From Agrobacterium tumefaciens (GTDB lineage: Bacteria > Pseudomonadota > Alphaproteobacteria > Rhizobiales > Rhizobiaceae): DNA of 64,000 nucleotides. Of this stretch, positions 26,620-36,090 are shown one piece after another (position 1 is the stretch's first letter; each line of letters opens with the position of its first letter). The notes beneath the pieces are model-generated. The model worked only from the letters and a program-made list of their open reading frames with translations, had not been told where the DNA came from and ran no database searches. The position numbers and the translations under genes are program-made. The stretch covers positions 620,001-684,000 of the forward strand of contig NZ_CP039904.1 in the NCBI RefSeq assembly GCF_005221385.1, written 5' to 3'.

Positions 26620-26853
26620 ATGGCGGCGTCTACCACAGCAATACTTGAACAGGACAATGCAGACGAGATTCTGGCGCTTGGAAGGATGGTTTCATACCTT
26701 TGCCAGCGCTCGAAATCCATGGAACTGGGCATGTCGACCTATTTCCTGGAAATGGCATTGTTGTCGCTGGCTCAGGATATCAATCAGCACGGCCTGCCGC
26801 CTGCAGGCGCAGAGCTGAATTCCAGCGGTTTCGCACCGGCCGATCTGCATTGA
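26620..26853 (+). CDS. Small hypothetical protein
   Basis: 77 aa from ATG 26620 (GAGGGAAGC immediately upstream; the open frame extends to 26566). It is mostly helical: ADEILALGRMVSYLCQRSKS, MSTYFLEMALLSLAQDINQ, then a loose C-terminus with GLPPAGAELN. One Cys. No recognised family. It follows the XRE gene by 94 bp and precedes the metE terminator. A role as a small partner of the XRE regulator is possible but unsupported. Confidence 0.55.
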   Translation: MAASTTAILEQDNADEILALGRMVSYLCQRSKSMELGMSTYFLEMALLSLAQDINQHGLPPAGAELNSSGFAPADLH

Positions 26854-27000
26854 GCAATTTCCTATCCGCAGCCGCATAGATGCGTAGCACGAAGCGTTCC
26901 CGCACCTTCCTCCAGCCGGGAACGCCTTGAAATGAATTGACGCATCTTGCATCTGCCTGCGCATAGCCCCTCCCAAGGGATTTCATCGTAAATGATGATC

Positions 27001-27025
27001 GAGGCCCGGTTTTTCGCCGGGCCTC
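27001..27025 (-). terminator. Hairpin downstream of metE
   Basis: Perfect 9-bp stem, GAGGCCCGG / CCGGGCCTC, with a 7-nt T-rich loop, five bases after the metE stop on the minus strand. The following T run is weak. Confidence 0.55.
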
Positions 27026-27030
27026 GCCTA

Positions 27031-29382
27031 TTATCGGGGCAGCGCGCGCCGAAGTTCCGCAGCTGCGGCGACCATGTTGACGAGCGCCGGCCTCACCTCT
27101 TCCCATTTGCGGGTTTTCAGGCCGCAATCCGGGTTGATCCAGAGTTGCCGATCGTCAAGCCGCTCTCGCGCCAGTGCCAGAAGGTCAACCATTTCGCCGA
27201 CGGCCGGTACACGCGGCGAATGGATGTCGTAAACGCCGGGGCCGATCTGGTTCGGATATTTGTAGGTCCGGAAAGCATCCAGCAGTTCCATCTTCGAACG
27301 TGAGGTCTCGATGGAAATCACGTCGGCATCCATTGCGGCAATCGCATCGATGATCTGGTTGAACTCCGAATAGCACATATGGGTGTGGACCTGTGTGTGA
27401 TCGCCCACGCCGCTCGAGCAAATGCGGAAGCACTCCACCGCCCAGCCGAGATAGTGCTGCCAATCCCGATGCCGAAGCGGCAGACCTTCACGAAGAGCTG
27501 CTTCATCGATCTGGATCATCTGCGCGCCTGCCGCCTCGAGATCATTGACCTCATCACGGATGGCCAGCGCGATCTGCCGGCATGTCAAGCTTCTGGCGAT
27601 ATCGTCGCGGACGAAAGACCAGTTGAGGATCGTTACCGGACCGGTCAGCATGCCCTTGACGGGTTTATCAGTGAGTGACTGCGAATATTCCCACCAGCGA
27701 ACCGTCATCGGTTTCGGCCGCGACACATCGCCGAAGATGATCGGCGGGCGGACATAACGCGAGCCGTAACTCTGCACCCATGCGTGCTGAGTGAAAGCGA
27801 AGCCGGAAAGCTGCTCGCCGAAATATTGCACCATGTCGTTGCGCTCGAACTCGCCGTGAACGAGGACATCGAGACCTATTTCTTCCTGCCAACGGATGGT
27901 TGCTTCGGTTTCCTTTTGCAGAAAGCCTTCATATTGCGCATCTGTCAGGGCACCTTTCGCATGCGCGGACCGGGCCTTGCGCACCTCCGGCGTCTGCGGG
28001 AAGGAGCCGATGGTCGTCGTCGGGAAGAGCGGCAGGGTGATGGCCTGCGCCTGCACCTTCTGCCGTTCGGCAAAGGCGCTCGTCCGCTGCCTGTCGGCCT
28101 CGCCGATCGTTCCGATACGTTTCTGCACGGCTGTATTCGTCACCTTTGGCGACGAGGCGCGTGTGGCAGCTGCCTTCGAAGCCGCGCCCAGTTCAGCCGC
28201 AACCGCAACCTTGCCCTCACCGAGCGCCCTGCCGAGCGTCGCAAGCTCGCCGAGCTTTTGGGTTGCGAAGGAAAGCCAGCTTTTCAGGTCGGCATCAAGG
28301 CCGGTTTCCAGTTCGAGATCGACGGGAACATGCAGCAGCGAGCAGGAAGGAGCAATTTGAAACGCTTCTACGCCCCGCGCGGCAATGGCCGCTTCCAGCC
28401 GATCAACGATTGCCGCAAGATCGGCACGCCAGATGTTACGACCATCAATGACACCGAGCGAAAGGACGCGATTTGCGGGCAAAGCCTTCAGCACAGCCTC
28501 GAACTCATTGGACGCACGCACCAGATCAATATGAAGACCCGCGACCGGAAGTGCCACAACGGTTTCCAGATTGTCCTCAAGCCCGCCGAAATAGGTGGCG
28601 ACGAGGATTTTCAGGTCCGGCGCGGCTTTCGACAAGGTCTGATAGGCCATTGTGAGCGCATGGCGTTCACCCTCGGAAAGGTCCAACGCGGCAACTGGTT
28701 CGTCTATCTGTACCCAGTTCGCACCGGCCGCATGCAGACGGCGCAGCAGTTCTTCGTAAACAGGCAATAGCTTCGCCAGCAGATCGAGCGGCTTGAAAAC
28801 GGCCTCCCGCGCCTTGGCAAGTTTCAGGAAGGTGACCGGACCGAGGATGACGGGACGAGTGTGAATGCCGAGCGCCTTCGCCTCAAGAAAATGCTCGACC
28901 GGCTTTTGCGAGGTGAGCACGAAATGCTGATCCTCGGAAACCTCCGGCACCATGTAATGATAATTCGTGTCGAACCACTTGGTCATTTCCAGCGCCCGAA
29001 CGCCCAACCCGTGAAGGTCATCTGCCCCGTGGGCGTGGCCGCAACCCGCATGGGCCTCGCTCTGGCTGCCACGCACCATGGCGAAATAGGTCGACAGGGA
29101 AACGTCTCCACCTTCCCATCCGTAGACCGACGGAATGGCACCCACCATCACGGCTGTATCAAGAACATGATCATAGAGGGAGAAATCATTGGAGGGGATG
29201 TGGGCGATCCCCTTCTCGCGCTGAAGCACCCAGTTTTCGGCGCGCAGCCTGGCGGCGGTTTCAAGAAGTTCCGTCTCGGGAATCTTTCCCGACCAGAAGC
29301 CTTCAAGCGCGAACTTCAATTCGCGATGGCAGCCAATTCTCGGAAAACCGAGCGATGCGACTGGAATGGTCTTGTTTGGCAT
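27031..29382 (-). CDS. metE: Cobalamin-independent methionine synthase
   Basis: 783 aa, normal length. It transfers the methyl group of 5-methyltetrahydropteroyl-triglutamate to homocysteine. ATG 29382 is chosen because GGGG lies seven bases upstream; an ATG two codons earlier sits too close. N-terminal domain: SLGFPRIGCHRELKFALEGF and WVQIDEPVAALDL. C-terminal catalytic domain: TTIGSFPQTPEVRKAR, LVHGEFERNDMVQYFGEQL, MLTGPVTILNWSF, MIQIDEAALREGLPLR, and zinc ligands in VHTHMCYSEF (His and Cys) and near LWINPDCGLKTRKW (Cys). A cobalamin riboswitch sits in its leader. Confidence 0.97.
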   Translation of the reverse strand: MPNKTIPVASLGFPRIGCHRELKFALEGFWSGKIPETELLETAARLRAENWVLQREKGIAHIPSNDFSLYDHVLDTAVMVGAIPSVYGWEGGDVSLSTYFAMVRGSQSEAHAGCGHAHGADDLHGLGVRALEMTKWFDTNYHYMVPEVSEDQHFVLTSQKPVEHFLEAKALGIHTRPVILGPVTFLKLAKAREAVFKPLDLLAKLLPVYEELLRRLHAAGANWVQIDEPVAALDLSEGERHALTMAYQTLSKAAPDLKILVATYFGGLEDNLETVVALPVAGLHIDLVRASNEFEAVLKALPANRVLSLGVIDGRNIWRADLAAIVDRLEAAIAARGVEAFQIAPSCSLLHVPVDLELETGLDADLKSWLSFATQKLGELATLGRALGEGKVAVAAELGAASKAAATRASSPKVTNTAVQKRIGTIGEADRQRTSAFAERQKVQAQAITLPLFPTTTIGSFPQTPEVRKARSAHAKGALTDAQYEGFLQKETEATIRWQEEIGLDVLVHGEFERNDMVQYFGEQLSGFAFTQHAWVQSYGSRYVRPPIIFGDVSRPKPMTVRWWEYSQSLTDKPVKGMLTGPVTILNWSFVRDDIARSLTCRQIALAIRDEVNDLEAAGAQMIQIDEAALREGLPLRHRDWQHYLGWAVECFRICSSGVGDHTQVHTHMCYSEFNQIIDAIAAMDADVISIETSRSKMELLDAFRTYKYPNQIGPGVYDIHSPRVPAVGEMVDLLALARERLDDRQLWINPDCGLKTRKWEEVRPALVNMVAAAAELRRALPR

Positions 29383-29499
29383 TGTCATACCCCATTTGGT
29401 TGTGGGGGCATGGGTAAAGCGGACGCGTGCAGGCCCGACCTTTGCCGAACCATTGCAGCAACCACCGGGACACCCCGCCCGTGGACGTTATTTTGTCCT

Positions 29500-29682
29500 G
29501 GCAGGTCTCCTGGCTTACGGGTCGTCGCCTTTGCCCGTCTTCCCGGGGGTTTTCACCCCAGTGACGTGGATGGACAAAGGCTCGCCGCTTACAGTTGCGG
29601 GGGCAGCTCCGGCCTTGCCGATCGTCGGCGCACCGGATTCCCTCTTAGCTCCGAGATTGAAACATTCAGGCCCGGAGAACCA
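29500..29682 (-). promoter_or_regulatory. Cobalamin (AdoCbl) riboswitch upstream of metE
   Basis: On the minus strand the leader starts GGTTCTCCGGGCC and passes through GGGAATCCGGTG, GCTGCCCCCGCAACTGTAAG and CACTGGG, ending in the B12 box AAGCCAGGAGACCTGCC at 29516-29500. These are the conserved blocks of cobalamin riboswitches in the correct order. The box ends about 118 nt before the metE ATG. The expected effect is to switch off B12-independent MetE when adenosylcobalamin is plentiful. Confidence 0.95.
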
Positions 29683-29722
29683 TGACGTCAGCATTTCTCA
29701 CCACAGGCGTCACGATGTCAAT

Positions 29723-29746
29723 AGACATAAAGAAATCTTTATGTCT
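29723..29746. promoter_or_regulatory. Palindromic operator upstream of the metE riboswitch
   Basis: AGACATAAAG, four bases (AAAT), then CTTTATGTCT: a perfect 10-bp inverted repeat about 40 bp upstream of the riboswitch 5' end, so in the probable metE promoter. It resembles the AT-rich palindromes I recall for the ArsR-family methionine-cycle repressor SahR of alphaproteobacteria, but that match is from memory. Alternatively it is a terminator for a plus-strand transcript. Confidence 0.5.
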
Positions 29747-29759
29747 TTATTTCCCCATT

Positions 29760-30542
29760 TCAGGATGCGACCGCGCCCGGCCCCGGAACGGCACCCGAGG
29801 GCACCTTGCCGAGAATGATCATGCCCAGAACCTCGTCTTTAGTGACATCCTCAGTCCGGGCATGGCCGACAACCTTGCCGTTTTTCATCACGAAGACCCG
29901 GTCGGCAAGATCGAAGACATCGTGAATATCGTGGCTGATGAGGAAGATGCCGATGCCCTGCCGTTTCAGCTCCTTGACGAGATCGCCCACCTGCGCCGTC
30001 TCCTGCGGCCCGAGTGCCGCCGTTGGCTCATCCATGATGAGGATACGGGCATCGAACAGAATGGCGCGGGCAATGGCGACGGACTGCCGCTGGCCACCGG
30101 ACAGCGCCTTCACCGGCTCCTTGAACCGCCGGAAATTGGGATTGAGACGCCCCATCACCTCGCGGGCTGAGGCTTCCATGGCGACATCGTCAAGCGTGCC
30201 CCATTTCGTTTTCAGCTCGCGACCGAGATAAAGATTGGCCGCCGCATCGACATTGTCGGCCACGGCCAGCGTCTGGTAGATGGTCTCGATGCCGTATTTC
30301 TTAGCGTCGCGGGGATTACGGATATCCGCATCCTCGCCATTGATGAGGATATCGCCGCCATCGCGCCGGTAGGCGCCGGAGAGGATCTTGATAAGGGTCG
30401 ATTTGCCCGCGCCGTTGTGGCCGAGAAGGGCGACCACCTCACCGGGGAAAAGGTCAACAGAGGCGTTTTCCACCGCATGGATGCCGCCGAAGGAAATGGA
30501 AATATTGCGCATTTCCACGAGGGGCGTGACTTGGTCCGTCAT
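29760..30542 (-). CDS. Sugar ABC transporter ATP-binding protein (CUT2, single domain)
   Basis: 260 aa with Walker [18 protein letters not shown]-loop region [14 protein letters not shown], signature [15 protein letters not shown], Walker [16 protein letters not shown] and switch-His [13 protein letters not shown]. It carries one ATPase domain, unlike E. coli XylG/RbsA with two, and so resembles FrcA of rhizobia. [19 protein letters not shown] at the N-terminus is typical of CUT2. It is the last gene of a binding protein-permease-ATPase operon; the ATG follows GGAG 18 bases after the permease stop. Confidence 0.92.
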   Translation of the reverse strand: MTDQVTPLVEMRNISISFGGIHAVENASVDLFPGEVVALLGHNGAGKSTLIKILSGAYRRDGGDILINGEDADIRNPRDAKKYGIETIYQTLAVADNVDAAANLYLGRELKTKWGTLDDVAMEASAREVMGRLNPNFRRFKEPVKALSGGQRQSVAIARAILFDARILIMDEPTAALGPQETAQVGDLVKELKRQGIGIFLISHDIHDVFDLADRVFVMKNGKVVGHARTEDVTKDEVLGMIILGKVPSGAVPGPGAVAS

Positions 30543-30560
30543 AGGAGTTCTCCTCGGTTC

Positions 30561-31874
30561 TTACTTGGCGCGGGCGCGGTAGATGGTGTCGAGCCAGACG
30601 GCGACGACCAGAACCACACCGACGACGATGCGCTGGAAGGGCGTATCAATACCCACCAGCACCATGCCGGATTGCAGCGACTGCATGACGAGCGCGCCGA
30701 GCATCGCGCCCGCTATGGTGCCGACACCGCCGGCAAGCGAGGTGCCGCCGATGACAGCCGCCGCGATGGTGTAAAGCTCGTCCAGCTCCCCTTGCGCATT
30801 GGTGGCCGCATTGAGGCGAGCGGTCGAGATGGCTGCGGCGATGGCGCAGAGAACGCCCATCAGCGTGAAGATCTTGACCGTGACCCAGCGGGTCTTGATG
30901 CCGGCCAACTCCGCAGCCTCCGGGTTGCCGCCAATGGCGAAGACATAACGCCCGAAGCGCAGCCGCGTGGCGATGAAGGTCATGACCGCACCAACCGCAA
31001 GCGCCATCAGCACCGGAACGGCAATGCCGTGCGCAATGAACAACCCGCCTTCCGGCCAGGTTATGCCATTGGCGTCAGCATAGTTGCGGGCAATGTTGAT
31101 AGGCCAGGGGTAGCTGTTCACCACCGCCACAAAACCGATAACAATGAGGCAGCCGAGCGCCACCAGAAAATATTCCGCCCAGACCGGCCGCAGCGGAAAA
31201 CCGAAACGGCGACGCTGATGGCGGGAATTCAGGATGGCCGCCACGATGGCGACGCAGGCCACGACAGCGGCGATCCAGCTCCATGTCGCGCCAATCGAGC
31301 CATTGGTGCCGCCGCCCATCAGACGGAAGGTGGAATCCATCGGCGCAACGGTACGCCCGCTGGTAATAAACCAGGTGCCACCGCGCCAGACCAGCAACCC
31401 GCCGAGCGTGACGATGAAGGACGGCACGTTCAGGAAAGCGATGATCGAGCCCTGCAACATGCCGATCGCGCCGCCGACGAGAATGCCGGTGAGAAGCGTG
31501 ACGATCCATGTCGCCCAATGTTCGAAGCCGAGAAGCTGCGGCAGGATTTCTGCCTGCATGACCCCCATGATCATGCCGGAAAAACCGAGGATCGACCCGA
31601 CCGACAGATCGATATTGCGGGTGACGATGACAAGCACCATGCCGGTTGCCATGACAGCCACGGACGCGGTCTGCACTGAAAGGTTCCAGAGGTTTCGCGG
31701 CGTCAGGAACAGGCCGCCAGACAGGATATGAAATCCGATCCAGATCAGAAGAAGCGCCCCGACCATGCCGAGCAGCCTGGTATCCAGCTCCGTGGCACTG
31801 ATGAAGCGCGTTATCGAGCCTGTCTTTTCCGTCTTTTGCGACGCTGTGGAATTGGATTGGGTCATATCGGCCAT
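30561..31874 (-). CDS. xylH: Sugar ABC transporter permease (XylH-type)
   Basis: 437 aa from ATG 31874 (GGAGG about 11 bases upstream). The CUT2 BPD-type permease pattern includes MATGMVLVIVTRNIDLSVGS (about 75-95), SFIVTLGGLLVWRGGTWFIT, and late AIGGNPEAAELAGIKTRW and AAVIGGTSLAGGVGTIAGAM. About 10-11 hydrophobic helices are visible. The length and the inserted middle segment around GRTVAPMDSTFRLMGGG suit XylH rather than the shorter RbsC. Inner-membrane partner of the adjacent ATPase. Sugar specificity (xylose) is by resemblance. Confidence 0.85.
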   Translation of the reverse strand: MADMTQSNSTASQKTEKTGSITRFISATELDTRLLGMVGALLLIWIGFHILSGGLFLTPRNLWNLSVQTASVAVMATGMVLVIVTRNIDLSVGSILGFSGMIMGVMQAEILPQLLGFEHWATWIVTLLTGILVGGAIGMLQGSIIAFLNVPSFIVTLGGLLVWRGGTWFITSGRTVAPMDSTFRLMGGGTNGSIGATWSWIAAVVACVAIVAAILNSRHQRRRFGFPLRPVWAEYFLVALGCLIVIGFVAVVNSYPWPINIARNYADANGITWPEGGLFIAHGIAVPVLMALAVGAVMTFIATRLRFGRYVFAIGGNPEAAELAGIKTRWVTVKIFTLMGVLCAIAAAISTARLNAATNAQGELDELYTIAAAVIGGTSLAGGVGTIAGAMLGALVMQSLQSGMVLVGIDTPFQRIVVGVVLVVAVWLDTIYRARAK

Positions 31875-31952
31875 GAACTGCCGGTCCTCCTTACATCTGA
31901 AAGGCGCCACGCCACCGATGTGGCGCAGCGCCCAAAGCTGGACCCTTGGGTC

Positions 31953-32993
31953 TTAGTCGCAGGCCTTCACGGTTCCGGCCTTCACACCCTGGCAGGCCGT
32001 TTCCTTCTTGATCCAGCCGGCATCGATGACGACGTTCAGATTGTCCTTGGTGATCGCGATCGGCTTGAGGAAGACCGACTGCATCGCTACCTTTTTCGGA
32101 CCGCCATCAAAGCTGGTGACGCCCTTGATTTCCGTCATCTTCTTGCCGCCGGCCAGTTCCAGCGCGATGCCGGCTGCTTCCTTGCCGAGTTCGCGGCTGT
32201 CTTTCCAGACCGATACCGTCTGCGTGCCAAGCGCAACGCGGTTAAGTGCCGCGAAGTCTGCATCCTGACCGGAAACGGGAACCGAACCGGCCATGCCCTG
32301 CGCAGCGAGAGCGGCAATAGCGCCACCGGCCGTGCCGTCATTCGAGGCAACGACCGCATCGACCTTATTGTTATTCTTGGTCAGGAACTGTTCCATGTTC
32401 TTCTGGGCATTTTCCGGCTTCCAGCCATCGGTATAGGCTTCGCCGACATTCTTGATCTTGCCACCGTCAATGGCGGCCTTCAGCACTTCCTGCTGGCCGG
32501 CGAACAGGAAGTCCGCATTCGGGTCGGAAGACGAGCCCTTGATGAAGACGTAGTTACCTTCCGGCTTGACCTTGAAAACTTCGGCAGCCTGAAGACGGCC
32601 AACTTCCTTGTTGTCGAAGGTGATGTAGAAGGCGTTCTGATTTTCGATCAGGCGGTCATAACCAACAACCGGAATGCCTTCGGCAACGGCCTTCTCCACC
32701 GCCGGGCCAATCGCGTCGCTATCCTGCGCCAGAATGATCAGCGCATTGGCGCCCTGCGAAATCAGCGACTCCACATCGGTCAGCTGCTTTGCGGCAGAAG
32801 ACTGCGCATCGGCGGAAATGTATTTCGCGCCGGCCTTGTCGAGTGCTGCCTTGATGGCCGCCTCATCCGTCTTCCAGCGCTCTTCCTGGAAATTCGACCA
32901 GGAAACGCCAACGACGAGATCAGCCGCGATGGCGGCGGTATGCAGGGAAACGAGTACGGCCGTACCCGCCAAAAGCTTGGCAAACGAATTCAT
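31953..32993 (-). CDS. xylF: Sugar ABC transporter substrate-binding protein (XylF-like)
   Basis: 346 aa from ATG 32993, with GGGAGGACATC upstream. Signal peptide [20 protein letters not shown] with AIA cleavage before ADLVVGVSW. Periplasmic-binding-protein type I layout: [117 protein letters not shown]. The FDNKEVGR and SGQDAD segments match XylF proteins. A C-terminal Cys pair (ETACQ... KACD) could form a disulfide. First gene of the operon. Confidence 0.9.
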   Translation of the reverse strand: MNSFAKLLAGTAVLVSLHTAAIAADLVVGVSWSNFQEERWKTDEAAIKAALDKAGAKYISADAQSSAAKQLTDVESLISQGANALIILAQDSDAIGPAVEKAVAEGIPVVGYDRLIENQNAFYITFDNKEVGRLQAAEVFKVKPEGNYVFIKGSSSDPNADFLFAGQQEVLKAAIDGGKIKNVGEAYTDGWKPENAQKNMEQFLTKNNNKVDAVVASNDGTAGGAIAALAAQGMAGSVPVSGQDADFAALNRVALGTQTVSVWKDSRELGKEAAGIALELAGGKKMTEIKGVTSFDGGPKKVAMQSVFLKPIAITKDNLNVVIDAGWIKKETACQGVKAGTVKACD

Positions 32994-33077
32994 GATGTCC
33001 TCCCGGTAAGGGCGAAGCCCCACACCTCCATGCAGGGAAAACGCCCGGAAAAAAGCTGACGGTCTCTGTGATTGCAC

Positions 33078-33102
33078 AATTTTCTCGACAGTCGAGAAAA
33101 TT
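33078..33102. promoter_or_regulatory. Palindromic operator of the xyl-type operon
   Basis: AATTTTCTCGAC, central A, GTCGAGAAAATT: a perfect 12-bp inverted repeat. It is 85 bp upstream of the xylF ATG and 136 bp upstream of the divergent ROK start. The symmetry and location mark it as the binding site of that ROK (XylR-like) repressor. Confidence 0.72.
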
Positions 33103-33237
33103 AATGTCAGAGATTCCCAATGCTGTCAACAACGGCTGCGGGCAGCATCCGGGTGCCTTGATCTTCGCTCTGGCATGCGCCATCAGACGGGGGTCAACAC
33201 CACAGGAAAAAGCCGTTCAGGGAGCAGGCCCCAGCCC

Positions 33238-34464
33238 ATGTCCGCCATTGCAAGTACGGAACTGGTGCGCCAGAAAAACAGCCTGTCGGTTATGGCGGCC
33301 CTGCGCCTGCACGGCAGCCTTTCCCACACCGACATGTCTTCCTTCACCGGGCTCGCCTCGGCCACCGTCTCCGCCATCACCATGGAACTTGAGCGCGCCG
33401 GCCTCATTCTGCGCAAGGAACAGCTCGCCGCCACCGGTCGCGGGCGGCCGCGCATTCTCTTTGCGCCGCGCGGCGCATTCTGCCACGTCGCCATCGTCAT
33501 CATTTCTTCCGACAGCGTGCAATATTCGCTGGTTGATTATGCCGGCAAGCTGGTGGATCGCTTCACCGAACAGAGGTTAGCTGCCGAAAAAGGCACATTC
33601 GGCGGGGCAATACTCGCCGGCCTCGCACGGCTTGCGGACCGCTCACGCATCGATCGGCACGATATTCTTCAGGTATCGATCAGCAGCAAGGGGCTGGTGG
33701 ATGCGGCAGCGGCAACGCTCGTCTGGTCACCGGTACTCGGCAATGAAAGGATCGATTTCCGGCAATTGCTTTCCGCTGACGGCCGCAATCGCGTGACACT
33801 GAACAACGAAACCCTGCTCGCCGCCAAGGCCATCAGGATGCGCGAGCAGACGAAAGACGAGCCGGCGCCGGAAGCGCTCGTCACCCTGTCGCTCGGCCAC
33901 AGCATCGGCCTCGGCATCGCCCGCTCCGCAGGCGGTACAATCGAGGTCAGCGCCCCCAATTTCGGCCATATGCTGCATCTGGCCGATGGCGCCCTGTGCC
34001 GCTGCGGCACCAAAGGCTGTATCGAAGCCTATTCCGGGTTCTACGCCATCCTACGCTCGGCTTTCGAAGCCCCACCCCAGGCCGAACCGGCCAAATTCGT
34101 GCCGATTGCCGAAGTAGACAAGATCGCCGCTTCCGCCCGCGCCGGCGCACGCATGGCGCGCTTTGCCTTCCGCACCGCCGGGCTTGCGCTCGGCAACGGT
34201 CTTTCACGCCTGTTCAGCCTGCATGGCCATATGCCGGTTTTTGTGACAGGACCCGGCACGCGTTATTTCGATCTTCTGGAAAGCGGCCTGCATGATGGCC
34301 TTGCGCAATCGCAGGCGGTACGTTTCGGCGGCATGCCCAAAATCAGCATCACGCCCGACGAACCGGAACTGGTATTCGAAGGGCATATGGAACACGCGCT
34401 TTCCGCTGCCGACGACTATATATTGAGCGCCGATGGCCCGGAGAAATCGGCGCGCAATGCGTGA
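33238..34464 (+). CDS. ROK family transcriptional regulator (XylR-like)
   Basis: 408 aa from ATG 33238; the upstream extension from 33175 overlaps the promoter region. The N-terminal winged helix has VMAALRLHGSLSHTDMSSFT and ATVSAITMELERAGLI followed by a wing with GRGRPRILFAP. The ROK domain includes LLSADGRNRVTLNNETLLAA, SLGHSIGLGIARSAGG, and the Cys motif ADGALCRCGTKGCIEAYSGF, matching the zinc-binding CxCGxxGCxE of this family. Divergent from the xylF operon, which it probably represses until xylose or a related sugar is present (inference). Confidence 0.9.
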   Translation: MSAIASTELVRQKNSLSVMAALRLHGSLSHTDMSSFTGLASATVSAITMELERAGLILRKEQLAATGRGRPRILFAPRGAFCHVAIVIISSDSVQYSLVDYAGKLVDRFTEQRLAAEKGTFGGAILAGLARLADRSRIDRHDILQVSISSKGLVDAAAATLVWSPVLGNERIDFRQLLSADGRNRVTLNNETLLAAKAIRMREQTKDEPAPEALVTLSLGHSIGLGIARSAGGTIEVSAPNFGHMLHLADGALCRCGTKGCIEAYSGFYAILRSAFEAPPQAEPAKFVPIAEVDKIAASARAGARMARFAFRTAGLALGNGLSRLFSLHGHMPVFVTGPGTRYFDLLESGLHDGLAQSQAVRFGGMPKISITPDEPELVFEGHMEHALSAADDYILSADGPEKSARNA

Positions 34465-34488
34465 GGCTTATTGGGAATTGCCAGGAGC

Positions 34489-36033
34489 TCAGGCCCGCTC
34501 CGCCACGGCAACGGTCTTTTCCTCGACGCCTGTCAAAAGCCGGACGAATTCATCCAGACCGGCCGCCTGTTCCTTGCTGAGCAACAGGCCCTGCTTCGTG
34601 CGCCGCCAGAGAATATCTTCTGCCGCACAGGCCCATTCATGCTGCACCAGAAAGCGAACCTCACATTCATATAGCGTGCCGCCGAAATAGCGGCCGAGGC
34701 CGGATATGTCGGTGGCCGGACCGAGCAGATCTGCCGCTTTGGTGCCGTAATGCCTGACGAGACGTTCCGCGTGGCGGCGCTCAAGAAAGGGATACAGGTC
34801 AATCAGCCCCCTCACTTGATTTTCATATCGCTCCACACCGAAATCACCGCCCGGCAGGTGAGAGCCCGCCGTCCATGGCCTGCCCTTATCGCCGATCGCC
34901 GCACCGATCTTTTCCAGCGCATGTTCCGCCAGCCGCCGATAGGTGGTCAGCTTGCCGCCGAAAATGTTGAGAAGCGGCGCTTCGCCGTCCCCTCCCTCCA
35001 ACTTCAGCACGTAATCGCGCGTGGCTTCCTGTGCTTTCGAAGCACCGTCATCAAAAAGCGGCCGCACACCGGAATAGGTCCAGATGATGTCTTCCGGCTT
35101 TACCGCTTCGCTGAAATAGTCGCTGGCGGCATTGCAGAGATAGGAAATCTCTTCCTCCGAGATGCGCACCTTCGCCGGATCGCCCTTGTAATCGCGGTCC
35201 GTTGTGCCGATCAGCGTGAAATCCCGCTCATAGGGAATGGCGAAGATGATGCGGTTATCAGGGTTCTGGAAGAAATAGGCGCGCGGATCGGAAAATTTCC
35301 TGCGCACGATGATGTGGCTGCCCTGTACGAGCCGGACATTATGAACATCCTGGCGGCCAAAGACGCCGGACAGCACCTTGTCCACCCAGGGACCAGCGGC
35401 ATTCACCAGCATACGCGCCTTGTGCGTGGCAGCCCGTCCGGTTTTTTCATCCATCGTTTCGATGAGCCAGAGGCCGCCTTCACGCCGCGCGGAAACGACC
35501 CGCGTGCGGTTCATGATCGTCGCGCCGCGATCCGCGGCATCGCGCGCATTGAGTACCACAAAACGGGCGTCATCCACCCACCCATCGGAATATTCGAAAG
35601 CCTTGGCGAAAGCCGGTTTCAGCGGCTTGCCCGCCGGGTCCTTGCGAAGATCGAGCGTGCGGGTCGCCGGCAGCAGCTTGCGGCCGCCGAGATTGTCATA
35701 AAGAAACAGGCCGAGCCGGACCATCCAGGCCGGGCGTACGCCGCCCTTCTGGATGGGCAGAACGAAGCGCATCGGCCAAATGACATGCGGGGCCATGGCC
35801 CAAAGGATTTCCCGCTCCATCAGGGCTTCACGCACCAGACGAAACTCGTAATGTTCGAGGTAACGCAGGCCGCCGTGAATGAGTTTGGTGGCGGCGGAGG
35901 ACGTGCCGGAGGCAAAATCGCCCTTTTCCGCCAGCGCCACGGAGTAACCCCTGCCCACCGCATCGCGGGCAATGCCGCAACCATTGATGCCGCCACCGAT
36001 GACAAAAAGATCGAAAATGTTTTCGCCGGACAT
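34489..36033 (-). CDS. glpD: Glycerol-3-phosphate dehydrogenase (aerobic, FAD)
   Basis: 514 aa with GGAGGCTTC before the ATG. It oxidises glycerol-3-phosphate to dihydroxyacetone phosphate at the cytoplasmic membrane, passing electrons to quinone. Motifs: FAD Rossmann DLFVIGGGINGCGIARDAVG (8-27), SVALAEKGDFASGTSSAATK, LIHGGLRYLEHYEF, MLVNAAGPWVDKVL, IFAIPYERDFTLIGTTDRDY, SGVRPLFDDG and NIFGGKLTTYRRLAEHAL. The C-terminal domain ends at the usual place. Convergent with the ROK gene, 24 bp apart. Confidence 0.96.
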   Translation of the reverse strand: MSGENIFDLFVIGGGINGCGIARDAVGRGYSVALAEKGDFASGTSSAATKLIHGGLRYLEHYEFRLVREALMEREILWAMAPHVIWPMRFVLPIQKGGVRPAWMVRLGLFLYDNLGGRKLLPATRTLDLRKDPAGKPLKPAFAKAFEYSDGWVDDARFVVLNARDAADRGATIMNRTRVVSARREGGLWLIETMDEKTGRAATHKARMLVNAAGPWVDKVLSGVFGRQDVHNVRLVQGSHIIVRRKFSDPRAYFFQNPDNRIIFAIPYERDFTLIGTTDRDYKGDPAKVRISEEEISYLCNAASDYFSEAVKPEDIIWTYSGVRPLFDDGASKAQEATRDYVLKLEGGDGEAPLLNIFGGKLTTYRRLAEHALEKIGAAIGDKGRPWTAGSHLPGGDFGVERYENQVRGLIDLYPFLERRHAERLVRHYGTKAADLLGPATDISGLGRYFGGTLYECEVRFLVQHEWACAAEDILWRRTKQGLLLSKEQAAGLDEFVRLLTGVEEKTVAVAERA

Positions 36034-36090
36034 GAAGCCTCCGCGACAATGCAGGGGAGGAACCCCTTATGGAAAGACAATTATATAAAA

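Noticed and set aside
26620..26853. The 77-aa protein as the RiPP precursor of the YcaO operon
   Set aside because: No core-like tail rich in Cys/Ser/Thr, a separate start region after the XRE gene, and a globular helical look; kept as hypothetical.
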